This document shows, one piece after another, positions 16,398 through 23,544 of a stretch of DNA of 62,868 nt. The notes under the pieces were generated by a model. The model was not told the origin of the DNA. It did no database searches and saw only the letters and a program-made list of their open reading frames with translations. Made by a program: the position numbers and the translations under genes. The DNA is taken from positions 1-62,868 of the forward strand of contig CACKIH010000006.1 in assembly GCA_902600225.1 (NCBI GenBank), read 5' to 3'. The stretch comes from an uncultured Alphaproteobacteria bacterium. GTDB lineage: Bacteria; Pseudomonadota; Alphaproteobacteria; HIMB59; GCA-002718135. Numbering within the stretch: the stretch's first letter is position 1; every line of letters starts with the position of its first letter.

Positions 16398-17424
16398 TTT
16401 TTATTTGAAGCTTTACATCGGCGGGTCTATGTTCTGCTGCTCGTAAAAATGCTTCAACACTTTCTTCAAATTTAAAGGTATGTGTAATCATCGGCTTAAC
16501 ATTTATTTTTCCTCGTTCAAGTAGTCTTATTGATGGTTCATATTGATGTGAATACCTATGCACAGTTTGAAACTCAAGACCTTTAGAAAATAGTATAGCC
16601 CAATTCATTGGTACTGGTTCAGCATTATTTCCAATTAAGACAACATGTGCGCCAGGTGAACAGCAAGTAAAAATAGCTTCATATGCTTTTACTGCTCCGC
16701 TACATTCAAAAAACCTATCAACTCCCCATCCATTAGTTTCATCCATAATTTTTGTTTCTAAATTTTCTTTGGATATATCTATGGGAATAAGATCAGGATA
16801 ATAATCACACATTTTTAATTTTTCACTTAAAATGTCAGCAATATAAACTTTTGCACATCCTCCAGCTAAAGCGGCAAGGGCTGTAACCAATCCAATTGGC
16901 CCACATCCCATTACTAATCCAATTTGACCAGGTTTTATTTTTGCTTTTGTTACTCCTTGCATACCTACTGCTAAAGGCTCAACCATTGCTCCTTCAGCAT
17001 AAGAGAGATTGTCTGGTATTTTAAAAACCATATCACTTGGAAATACAACCTCAGGTGTTAAACAACCATGAATAGGTGGTGTAGCCCAAAATTTTACTTT
17101 TTGATCATAATTATAAATACCAAGTTTATATTCTTTTGTACTTTTACTAACAATCTGAGGTTCAACACAAACTCTGTCACCCACTTTTAAATCTTTTACA
17201 TTTGTACCTACTTCGATAATTGTTCCTGAGCCTTCATGTCCCAAAACCATTGGTGCATTAACATGCCATTGCCCAATTTTTCCATGTTTATAATAGTGAA
17301 TATCTGAACCACATATACCAACAGTATGCATATTGATTTTTACATCATTTGAACCAACCTTGTTTGGTAAATCTATATCTCTTAAATTCAATTCAAGTTT
17401 TTTTTCTAAAACTAATGCTTTCAT
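16387..17424 (-). CDS. Zinc-dependent polyol (xylitol/sorbitol-type) dehydrogenase
   Basis: A 345-residue medium-chain dehydrogenase. Catalytic zinc ligands are Cys38 (GICGSD), His63-Glu64 (GHEGSG) and the Glu of VEPLAVG (~148). The Rossmann motif is near 170-180 (GCGPIGLVT). The four-cysteine structural zinc lobe of classical alcohol dehydrogenases is missing: the corresponding stretch EPQIVSKSTKEYKLGIYN contains no Cys. The FWATPPIHGCL segment recalls bacterial xylitol dehydrogenases. The likely reaction is xylitol (or another pentitol) to D-xylulose with NAD+. First gene of the minus-strand pair; its start faces an SDR gene across 86 bp. Confidence 0.85.
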   Translation of the reverse strand: MKALVLEKKLELNLRDIDLPNKVGSNDVKINMHTVGICGSDIHYYKHGKIGQWHVNAPMVLGHEGSGTIIEVGTNVKDLKVGDRVCVEPQIVSKSTKEYKLGIYNYDQKVKFWATPPIHGCLTPEVVFPSDMVFKIPDNLSYAEGAMVEPLAVGMQGVTKAKIKPGQIGLVMGCGPIGLVTALAALAGGCAKVYIADILSEKLKMCDYYPDLIPIDISKENLETKIMDETNGWGVDRFFECSGAVKAYEAIFTCCSPGAHVVLIGNNAEPVPMNWAILFSKGLEFQTVHRYSHQYEPSIRLLERGKINVKPMITHTFKFEESVEAFLRAAEHRPADVKLQIKIDE

Positions 17425-17510
17425 GTTTGTTAATAAATAGCATATTTTTAAATATAAATTATTATAATTTTTAATGAAATTTCTACTTTGTTAACATATT
17501 GTATGTATTG

Positions 17511-18275
17511 ATGATTTTTGATCATTTTAAATTAACTAATAAAGTTGCTATTGTAACAGGTGGAACAAGAGGAATTGGTCTATCTATTGCACACGCTCTT
17601 GGAGAGGCTGGCGCAAAGATAATTATCACTAGTAGAACAGATAAATATTCTGGACTCAAAAGTCTTAAAGATGCAAATTATGATGTTTCTTTCTTACAAG
17701 GTGATATTACTGATCCTAATCAGCCTCAAAAAATTATAAATTTTGTTTTAGAAAAATATAATTCAATTGATATCTTAGTTAACAATGCTGGTGTTGCTCA
17801 ACATGGTACCATGGAAGAATTTGATGATAAATTATTAGATAAAATTATGAATACAAATGTTGATTCTGTTTTTAGGATGTGTCGTTCTGTTTTACCACAA
17901 ATGAAAAAACAAGGTGAAGGAGTGATTTTAAACATAGGTTCAATATCTGGATTAGTATCAAATATTCCTCAACCTCAAGTGGCTTATAATGCATCAAAAG
18001 CTGCTGTACATATGTTAACAAAAAGTTTAGCAAGTGATTTTGCTGAAAACAATATCCGTGTGAATGCTATTGCACCTGGTTATATCGACACAGAAATGAC
18101 TAAATTAAATAAAGAAGATGAACATTGGTATGAAACATGGAATAACATGACACCCCTTAAAAGAATGGGTAAGCCAAGTGAAATTGCATCTGCAGCACTT
18201 TTTTTATGTAGCCCTGCTTCAAGTTACATTACAGGTGAAGTATTAGTTGTAGACGGCGGATATACACTTAGATAA
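17511..18275 (+). CDS. Short-chain dehydrogenase/reductase (sugar/polyol SDR)
   Basis: A classical SDR of 254 residues: TGGTRGIG cofactor motif at 16-23, NNAGVAQHG (~92), catalytic Ser in GSISGL (~145), Tyr-x3-Lys in YNASK (~158-162) and the C-terminal SSYITGEVLVVDGGYTLR. It resembles gluconate 5-dehydrogenase, D-threitol and arabinitol dehydrogenase SDRs; the context favours a polyol or sugar acid. I chose ATG at 17511; an in-frame TTG at 17499 adds four residues. It is divergent from the xylitol-type dehydrogenase and may share its promoter region. Confidence 0.83.
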   Translation: MIFDHFKLTNKVAIVTGGTRGIGLSIAHALGEAGAKIIITSRTDKYSGLKSLKDANYDVSFLQGDITDPNQPQKIINFVLEKYNSIDILVNNAGVAQHGTMEEFDDKLLDKIMNTNVDSVFRMCRSVLPQMKKQGEGVILNIGSISGLVSNIPQPQVAYNASKAAVHMLTKSLASDFAENNIRVNAIAPGYIDTEMTKLNKEDEHWYETWNNMTPLKRMGKPSEIASAALFLCSPASSYITGEVLVVDGGYTLR

Positions 18276-18280
18276 ATTCA

Positions 18281-18844
18281 CTATTCTTTAAAAAGAAAAA
18301 TATTTGCTTTTATTTTTATTTCATCTTTAAGAATTGATGTATTTTTCCAATTACCAGTGCCAATATTAAACTCATTCCTAGAAAAAAATATCTCGCTTTT
18401 TACTTGAACCAACTCGCTAGCCAATTTTATAATTTCAATATCAATAGGGATATTTTGACTTTTACCTTTTATTGTTAATTCACCTATTAAATTAATTTTA
18501 TTATCTTCATAATTAAAGTTAAAATTATTTGTATCAATAAGACCTAAAGGATATTTTTTAGCATCAAAAAAAACTTCACTAAGAACTAAATCTTTATATC
18601 GTTTGTAATTTATATCTAAACTATCAATTCTAACATTTATAAGAGCTTTATTATTATTTTGATTTGAAAAATCTAAGGAAACAAAACCATCAAATTCATT
18701 AAATTTACCGATAACATTTTTCGTAAGCAAAACTGGAACTTCAAATTCTATACTAGAAATATTTTTATCAATAGTCCATAAATCATTAGCTGCAATCTGC
18801 TTACAATACAGAAATATAAAAAATAAACTAAATATAACTTTCAA
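18281..18844 (-). CDS. YceI family periplasmic lipid-binding protein
   Basis: A 187-residue protein with an N-terminal signal peptide (MKVIFSLFFIFLYCKQIAA, probable cleavage after Ala19). A YceI-type lipocalin-like beta-barrel follows: WTIDKNISSIEF, GKFNEFDGFVSLD, INVRIDSLDI, LVLSEVFFDAKKYP and GELTIKGKSQNIPIDIEI. YceI proteins bind polyisoprenoid or amphiphilic molecules in the periplasm; the physiological role is unclear. Its start lies inside the rnhA 3' end (17 bp overlap), making it the tail of the ispH-thrB-rnhA operon. It ends 5 bp from the convergent SDR. Confidence 0.82.
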   Translation of the reverse strand: MKVIFSLFFIFLYCKQIAANDLWTIDKNISSIEFEVPVLLTKNVIGKFNEFDGFVSLDFSNQNNNKALINVRIDSLDINYKRYKDLVLSEVFFDAKKYPLGLIDTNNFNFNYEDNKINLIGELTIKGKSQNIPIDIEIIKLASELVQVKSEIFFSRNEFNIGTGNWKNTSILKDEIKIKANIFLFKE

Positions 18845-19256
18845 TATATTTCCTTGCTAGTTCATCAGCTTTCTCATTAAATTCAAAACCAGCGTGTCCT
18901 TTAATCCATTTCCATGTTACATTATGTTTATTAATTAGATTATCTAATTGCATCCATAATTCTTTATTTTTAACTATTTTTTTTGTTGAAGTTTTCCATC
19001 CATTTTTTTTCCAATTTGTAATCCATGATTCAATACCATCCTTTACATATTTGCTATCGGTATAAATGATTAATTCTTTTTTTATCTCAAAATACTCCAG
19101 TGCTTTTATTGCTGCTGTAAGTTCCATTTTATTATTAGTTGTGTGTTGATCACCACCATTTAATAAAATTTCTTTATTATTATCTAATATCACGACACCC
19201 CATCCACCTATACCAGGATTCCCAGAACATGCGCCATCTGTATAAATATTAATCAT
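18828..19256 (-). CDS. rnhA: Ribonuclease HI
   Basis: A 142-residue RNase HI that cleaves the RNA strand of RNA-DNA hybrids, removing primers and R-loops. Catalytic residues are visible: Asp7 in YTDGACSGNPG, Glu in NNKMELTAAI (~44), Asp in IYTDSKYV (~66) and Asp in NEKADELAR (~130). Its length is normal. Its start touches the thrB stop (1 bp shared) in the typical alphaproteobacterial order ispH-thrB-rnhA. A second RNase H (rnhB, type II) lies at 46025-46639. Confidence 0.93.
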   Translation of the reverse strand: MINIYTDGACSGNPGIGGWGVVILDNNKEILLNGGDQHTTNNKMELTAAIKALEYFEIKKELIIYTDSKYVKDGIESWITNWKKNGWKTSTKKIVKNKELWMQLDNLINKHNVTWKWIKGHAGFEFNEKADELARKYIESYI

Positions 19257-20206
19257 TATTCAAAAATATCATTTTGTTGATGCCATCTTAAAATATTTAA
19301 ATATTCAAATGGATCTTTTTTAACAACTACTGCATCAGGAGGATGAAAAATATAATCGTGCACTCTCGTGCATAATATTCTAACAGCAGCAGCCCTTAAT
19401 AAAATATTTAATGATTTCTTTTCAATGTCACTTAATTCTCTCAACTTTTGATATTCCCCAAGAATTATCAAGCAGTTCTCTTTGTTAAAGTATTGTCCAT
19501 TTTCACTAAAACACCAATCATTAATAACTATGGCTAAATCATAAATATAAAAATAATAACATGCAAAATAGAAATCTATTACTCCAGAAATTTTTTCATC
19601 TTTAAAAAAAATATTATCTCTAAACAAATCAGCATGTATGACACCACAAGGAATATTTGTTGGCCAATAATTTTCTAAATAGTCTATTTCATTTTTTAAC
19701 AAATACATTGTTTCACTGAACTTTTCGGATTTATTATTAAGGCACTTTTTGTAAATTTCTTTCCAATCCTGTAGATCTAAACTATTAGGTCTTTTTTCAT
19801 CAAAATTTATTGTAAGATTGTGTAAATCAGCAACCATTTTTCCAACTTCTCTACACATTTCAGAGTTAGGTTCTTCAATACTTTTACCTTCTAGAAAAGA
19901 TATTATTACAGCGGTTTTATTTTTTATTCTTTTTAAAATTTTTCCATTTTTATCTGAGATAGCTTTTGGACATTTAAAATTATTTTTATTTAAAAAGTTT
20001 TTTAAATTTATAAAAAAAGGTAATTCTTGCTCAGTTACTCTTTTTTCAAAAATTGTTAAAATATATGGTTGATTATTACAAAAAATTTTAAAATTTGAGT
20101 TCTCTATCCCATCTACAATTTCTTCAAAGCTGTCTAAATTTCCAATTGAGTATTCAGAAATAAAGTTTTCAATATCTTCTTTAAGTAATTTAGTAAAGAC
20201 TGCCAT
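19256..20206 (-). CDS. thrB: Homoserine kinase (ThrB, APH-fold type)
   Basis: A 316-residue aminoglycoside phosphotransferase-fold kinase of the alphaproteobacterial ThrB type, unrelated to the GHMP ThrB of enterobacteria. It opens with MAVFTKLLKEDIENFISEY. The APH catalytic loop is GVIHADLFRDNIFF (~193-206) and the metal Asp is in GVIDFYFA. It phosphorylates homoserine on the threonine pathway. Flanked by ispH (3 bp gap) and rnhA (1 bp overlap), a conserved trio in alphaproteobacteria, which supports the call over other APH kinases. Confidence 0.87.
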   Translation of the reverse strand: MAVFTKLLKEDIENFISEYSIGNLDSFEEIVDGIENSNFKIFCNNQPYILTIFEKRVTEQELPFFINLKNFLNKNNFKCPKAISDKNGKILKRIKNKTAVIISFLEGKSIEEPNSEMCREVGKMVADLHNLTINFDEKRPNSLDLQDWKEIYKKCLNNKSEKFSETMYLLKNEIDYLENYWPTNIPCGVIHADLFRDNIFFKDEKISGVIDFYFACYYFYIYDLAIVINDWCFSENGQYFNKENCLIILGEYQKLRELSDIEKKSLNILLRAAAVRILCTRVHDYIFHPPDAVVVKKDPFEYLNILRWHQQNDIFE

Positions 20207-20209
20207 CTT

Positions 20210-21151
20210 CTATACGTTTAGTTTTTGTGGCACTTTAAAAAATACATCTTCTTTTTGGTAAGATCCTTCATTTATATGTATTTCAAAATTTCTTTTCAAA
20301 TTTTCAAGAAGTTTTTTAACAAGTACTTCTGGAGATGATGCACTTGCTGTTATTCCTATATTTTCAGATTCTTGAAATATATTTAAATTTAAGGAATCAA
20401 CATCTTCTACTAAAATAGCTTTTTTTGATCCATAATTTTTTGCTACTTCAACTAATCTTAGGGAATTTGATGAGTTACTTGCACCAATTACTAAAAAATA
20501 ATCACATTGATTTGCTATCTTTTTAACCGCTTCCTGTCTATTTGTTGTAGCATAACAAATATCATTTTTTTTTGGTTCTATGACATTACTAAAATGTAAT
20601 TTTATCTCTTTTATTATATCTTTTGTATCATCTACTGATAGTGTTGTCTGAGTAACATATGCAATCTCATCATTTTGGTTTAAAGGCAATTTTTTTACAT
20701 CTTCAACTTTTTCTACTAAATGAATTTTTTTATCTGTTTGACCCATAGTTCCAATAACTTCAGGATGATTTCTATGACCAATTAAAATTACTGGCAGATT
20801 TTTTTTATCAAAATTTTCAACTTCTTTATGGATTTTGCTAACAAGCGGACATGTTGCATCATAATATACTAAATTTAAACTTAATGCTTCCTCTGGGACT
20901 GCCTTTGGAACACCATGTGCAGAAAAGATAACTGGCCTACTTCTATCTTCAATCTCATTTAATTCTTCTACAAAAATAGCTCCCTGTGATTTGAGATTTT
21001 CAACAACAAATTTATTATGCACTATTTCATGACGAACGTATACGGGCGCTCCATATTTTTTAAGAGCACCCTTTACCATTTCTATAGCCCTATCTACACC
21101 TGCACAAAATCCCCGAGGTCCTGCAAGAAATATATTAAGTTTTTTTGTCAT
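20210..21151 (-). CDS. ispH: 4-hydroxy-3-methylbut-2-enyl diphosphate reductase
   Basis: A 313-residue IspH (LytB), the last enzyme of the MEP isoprenoid pathway, making IPP and DMAPP. The three iron-sulfur cysteines are Cys16 (PRGFCAGVDRAI), one near 100 (DATCPLVSKIH) and one near 199 (DICYATTNRQEAV). HEIVHN near 41 and the Ser/Asn motif SNSSNS near 226 also match. It heads the ispH-thrB-rnhA-yceI operon. ispE of the same pathway is at 50963-51799. Confidence 0.95.
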   Translation of the reverse strand: MTKKLNIFLAGPRGFCAGVDRAIEMVKGALKKYGAPVYVRHEIVHNKFVVENLKSQGAIFVEELNEIEDRSRPVIFSAHGVPKAVPEEALSLNLVYYDATCPLVSKIHKEVENFDKKNLPVILIGHRNHPEVIGTMGQTDKKIHLVEKVEDVKKLPLNQNDEIAYVTQTTLSVDDTKDIIKEIKLHFSNVIEPKKNDICYATTNRQEAVKKIANQCDYFLVIGASNSSNSLRLVEVAKNYGSKKAILVEDVDSLNLNIFQESENIGITASASSPEVLVKKLLENLKRNFEIHINEGSYQKEDVFFKVPQKLNV

Positions 21152-21211
21152 CTAAATTTGTTACCATTAATTTTGGTTACTTAATAATACTATAGATTTT
21201 GAAAATCTTTT

Positions 21212-21231
21212 AATATTAAATTATTAATATT
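21212..21231. repeat. AT-only inverted repeat between the ATP synthase and ispH operons
   Basis: AATATTAA-ATTA-TTAATATT is a perfect 8 bp stem with a 4-base loop. Just to its left, around 21195-21209, AGATTT-TGA-AAATCT forms a second small hairpin. Both are in the 112 bp gap after atpF and before ispH, where the long dciA-dsbA-smc-atp transcript should end and the ispH promoter should start. All-A/U stems are weak terminators, so this is only a candidate. Nothing else was recognised in the gap. Confidence 0.3.
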
Positions 21232-21263
21232 GTAAGTAGATTTTGGAATAACTAAATTTACTA

Positions 21264-21749
21264 CTAGTTCTTTAGAACAGAATTAAATTCAGTGATAGAT
21301 TCTTCAATTAAAGCAGATTTTTTATCCTTACTGAGATTTTGAAGTAGAATATTTCTAGTAGCCTCTATTGCAACACTTGAAATATAACTTTTGATAGAAT
21401 TATTAGTATCTCGAACTAATTGTTCAATTTTATTTTCTGCCAATATTTTTCTCTTGTCAATTTGATCACTTAATTTAGAGGCGGATATATCTTTCAATTC
21501 AGCGATTCTTTTCTCAGATTCTAACTTTAGATTTTGTATTTCCTTTTCTACCTTAGTTTCTCTTTCTTTTAATTCATTCAAAGCTTTTTGAGCCTCATTT
21601 TTTAAATTCTCAACTTCATCTATTTTATTTTTTATATCTTTTATTTGTGCATCTAGACTAGATGTAAGAATTTTTCTTACCGGATTAAAAATAGCTGCAA
21701 TAAATAAAATAAAAGATACCGCTACCCAAAATTGTGGATCAGAAAACAT
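21264..21749 (-). CDS. atpF: ATP synthase F0 subunit b
   Basis: A 161-residue peripheral-stalk subunit with one N-terminal membrane helix (about 6-24, WVAVSFILFIAAIF) followed by a long charged coiled coil rich in Glu/Lys. It holds F1 against rotation. It overlaps the b' gene by 1 bp and closes the F0 operon (atpI-atpB-atpE-atpF'-atpF). The F1 genes are not in the window; separate F0 and F1 operons are normal in alphaproteobacteria. The b versus b' assignment rests on gene order and the short FSDPQFWVA start. Confidence 0.88.
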   Translation of the reverse strand: MFSDPQFWVAVSFILFIAAIFNPVRKILTSSLDAQIKDIKNKIDEVENLKNEAQKALNELKERETKVEKEIQNLKLESEKRIAELKDISASKLSDQIDKRKILAENKIEQLVRDTNNSIKSYISSVAIEATRNILLQNLSKDKKSALIEESITEFNSVLKN

Positions 21750-22240
21750 TAATTAAAACTACCTTTATGTGTTTCAATAACTTTATTAATTTCATTGTCT
21801 GACAATTCTATATCTGTAATTTTTCCAACGGTCAGTTTTGTAATATTAGCTATTTCATTGTTAATATTTTTCATTTGATCATCTTTACTTTTTAAAATTT
21901 CTTTTTCTGCATCAGAAACTTTTTTTTCTAAATCTTTATCAAGTGAAGAAAGTTGAGAAGAAACATCTTCTTGTAAAGCATTGATTGTTTCTTTAATTTT
22001 CTCATCTGTTTCTAGTTTAGCCCTATTGATTTGATCATTAATTTTTTTTTCAATTTCCATTGCTTGTTCTTGAAGCTCTTTTGCTGAAGATAAATTCTCA
22101 TCTATTTTATTTTGTCTTTTCTCTAAAACTGTAGCTATTCTTGGAAGAGATACTCTCCATAAAAACACAAATAGAAAAGCAAAGAATACAGCTAACCAAA
22201 AGAGCTGTGATACAAAAAACTCTGGATTTAATTGAGGCAT
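21749..22240 (-). CDS. ATP synthase F0 subunit b'
   Basis: A 163-residue second b-type stalk subunit, as in alphaproteobacteria and cyanobacteria, which use a b/b' heterodimer. It starts MPQLNPEFFVSQLFWLAVFF, with a membrane helix at about 8-30, then RVSLPRIATVLEKRQNKID, the conserved switch into the coiled coil. It sits between atpE (17 bp gap) and atpF (1 bp overlap). Confidence 0.88.
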   Translation of the reverse strand: MPQLNPEFFVSQLFWLAVFFAFLFVFLWRVSLPRIATVLEKRQNKIDENLSSAKELQEQAMEIEKKINDQINRAKLETDEKIKETINALQEDVSSQLSSLDKDLEKKVSDAEKEILKSKDDQMKNINNEIANITKLTVGKITDIELSDNEINKVIETHKGSFN

Positions 22241-22257
22241 TAATTAATTATTGCGTT

Positions 22258-22482
22258 CTATCCAAACAAAATAACTAACGCTATAACTAGTGCGAAAAGT
22301 GCAATCGCTTCAACTAATGCAAAACCTAACATTGTCATTGTAAAAACCTCACCTCTCGCTGCTGGATTTCTTCCAACTGCTTGAATAAATGATGAGAAAA
22401 TATTCCCAATTCCAATACCTGATCCAATAACACCGATAACGGCTAGACCCGCTCCGATTACTTTTGCTGCTTCAATTTCCAT
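22258..22482 (-). CDS. atpE: ATP synthase F0 subunit c
   Basis: A 74-residue proteolipid hairpin of two membrane helices joined by the polar loop RNPAARGE. The proton-binding carboxylate is the Glu in FALVEAIALF (~58). The glycine-rich first helix (GAGLAVIGVIGSGIGIG) allows tight ring packing. No sodium-ligand signature was noted, so proton specificity is likely. A strong AGGAGG ribosome-binding site precedes it, the best in the operon, fitting the need for many c subunits per complex. Confidence 0.95.
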   Translation of the reverse strand: MEIEAAKVIGAGLAVIGVIGSGIGIGNIFSSFIQAVGRNPAARGEVFTMTMLGFALVEAIALFALVIALVILFG

Positions 22483-22486
22483 AAGT

Positions 22487-22492
22487 CCTCCT
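22487..22492 (-). promoter_or_regulatory. Strong Shine-Dalgarno site for atpE
   Basis: On the minus strand AGGAGG lies 4 bases before the atpE ATG (AGGAGGACTTATG). Most genes in this window have no recognisable site, so this one stands out. It probably raises c-subunit synthesis relative to a, b and b', which are needed in one copy each against about ten c subunits. Confidence 0.75.
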
Positions 22493-22500
22493 ATTTTAAA

Positions 22501-23235
22501 TTAATGTAAATGATAAGCATCGTTAATATATAAACACGTCAGTATTGCAAACACATATGCTTGCAAAAACGCAATTAAAATTTCTAATCCAGTTAAAGCT
22601 ACAATAAAAGCTAAAGGAAAAACTCCTGTAAAAAATGGCATGGAAACAACAAAGCCCGCGAATACTTTTAGTAGTGTGTGACCAGCCAGCATGTTTGCAA
22701 ATAATCTAACTGATAAACTTATAGGTCTTGATAAATAAGAAATTACCTCAATAGGAATAAGCAGTGGATGCATGTAAAATGGTACACCTGGTATGTAAAA
22801 GAAAGTAAAAAATTTAATACCATGGTTGATAAATCCAAGAATAGTTACACCAATAAATACAACTGCTGCTAAAGCAAATGTAACAATAATATGACTAGTG
22901 AAAGTAAATTGGTATGGTATCATACCAACCATATTTCCAATTAACACAAACATGAATAAAGAGAAAACAAATGGGAAATATTTTTTTCCATTATCTCCTA
23001 CTGTATCAGACAGAAGCTGAGCGATAAAATTATACATCAATTCTGAAATAAGCTGCATCCTAGAAGGGATGATTGATCTTGTATTCACTGTTAAAGTTAA
23101 AAAAAGAGTAATTACTAAAACAGTAATCAGCATAGCAAAAGATGAATTTGTAAATGAAATATTATAGCCACCAAGTTCAATATTAGATATTGGATCTATT
23201 TCGAACTGTTTTAGTGGACTGTCTTTTGCGGCCAT
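22501..23235 (-). CDS. atpB: ATP synthase F0 subunit a
   Basis: A 244-residue proton-channel subunit with about five to six membrane segments. The essential arginine is in ISLSVRLFANMLAGHTLL (~175) and the conserved C-terminal helix AFLQAYVFAILTCLYINDAYHLH closes the protein. With the c ring it forms the proton path. The N-terminal SPLKQFEIDPI start is typical of alphaproteobacteria. It lies between atpI (21 bp gap) and atpE (18 bp gap). Confidence 0.95.
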   Translation of the reverse strand: MAAKDSPLKQFEIDPISNIELGGYNISFTNSSFAMLITVLVITLFLTLTVNTRSIIPSRMQLISELMYNFIAQLLSDTVGDNGKKYFPFVFSLFMFVLIGNMVGMIPYQFTFTSHIIVTFALAAVVFIGVTILGFINHGIKFFTFFYIPGVPFYMHPLLIPIEVISYLSRPISLSVRLFANMLAGHTLLKVFAGFVVSMPFFTGVFPLAFIVALTGLEILIAFLQAYVFAILTCLYINDAYHLH

Positions 23236-23256
23236 AATTGTTATTGAATATTAAAA

Positions 23257-23544
23257 TTACCTTTGCTTTTCAATGCGACGCATTACACGATAAACGTTCA
23301 AAAATCCAGCTAATGCGCCAAATATGAAGAAAATAATTAACCCTATTGGTTTAGTATTAAAGTAATTATCCACAATAAGCCCAATTCCTACTCCAACTAC
23401 TAGTGCAGCTATAATTTCTGTACTAATTTTAAAACCAAATCCAGCACCACTTTCTTTTTTTTTAATATTAGGTTCTTTATTTTGATTATCTAAATTATCA
23501 ATTTTTTTACCTAATTCTTCTAAATTTTTATTATTATAATTCAT
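23257..23544 (-). CDS. atpI: AtpI-like F0 assembly protein
   Basis: A 95-residue protein. A charged N-terminal half carries Lys/Glu/Asn runs, then two membrane helices (around 43-60 and 67-85) with the family's VGVGIGLIVDNYFNT and FGALAGFLNVYRVM. AtpI helps assemble the c ring and is poorly conserved. Its first 11 bp overlap the end of smc, so SMC and F0 genes share a transcript here. Assignment rests on topology and position before atpB. Confidence 0.85.
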   Translation of the reverse strand: MNYNNKNLEELGKKIDNLDNQNKEPNIKKKESGAGFGFKISTEIIAALVVGVGIGLIVDNYFNTKPIGLIIFFIFGALAGFLNVYRVMRRIEKQR

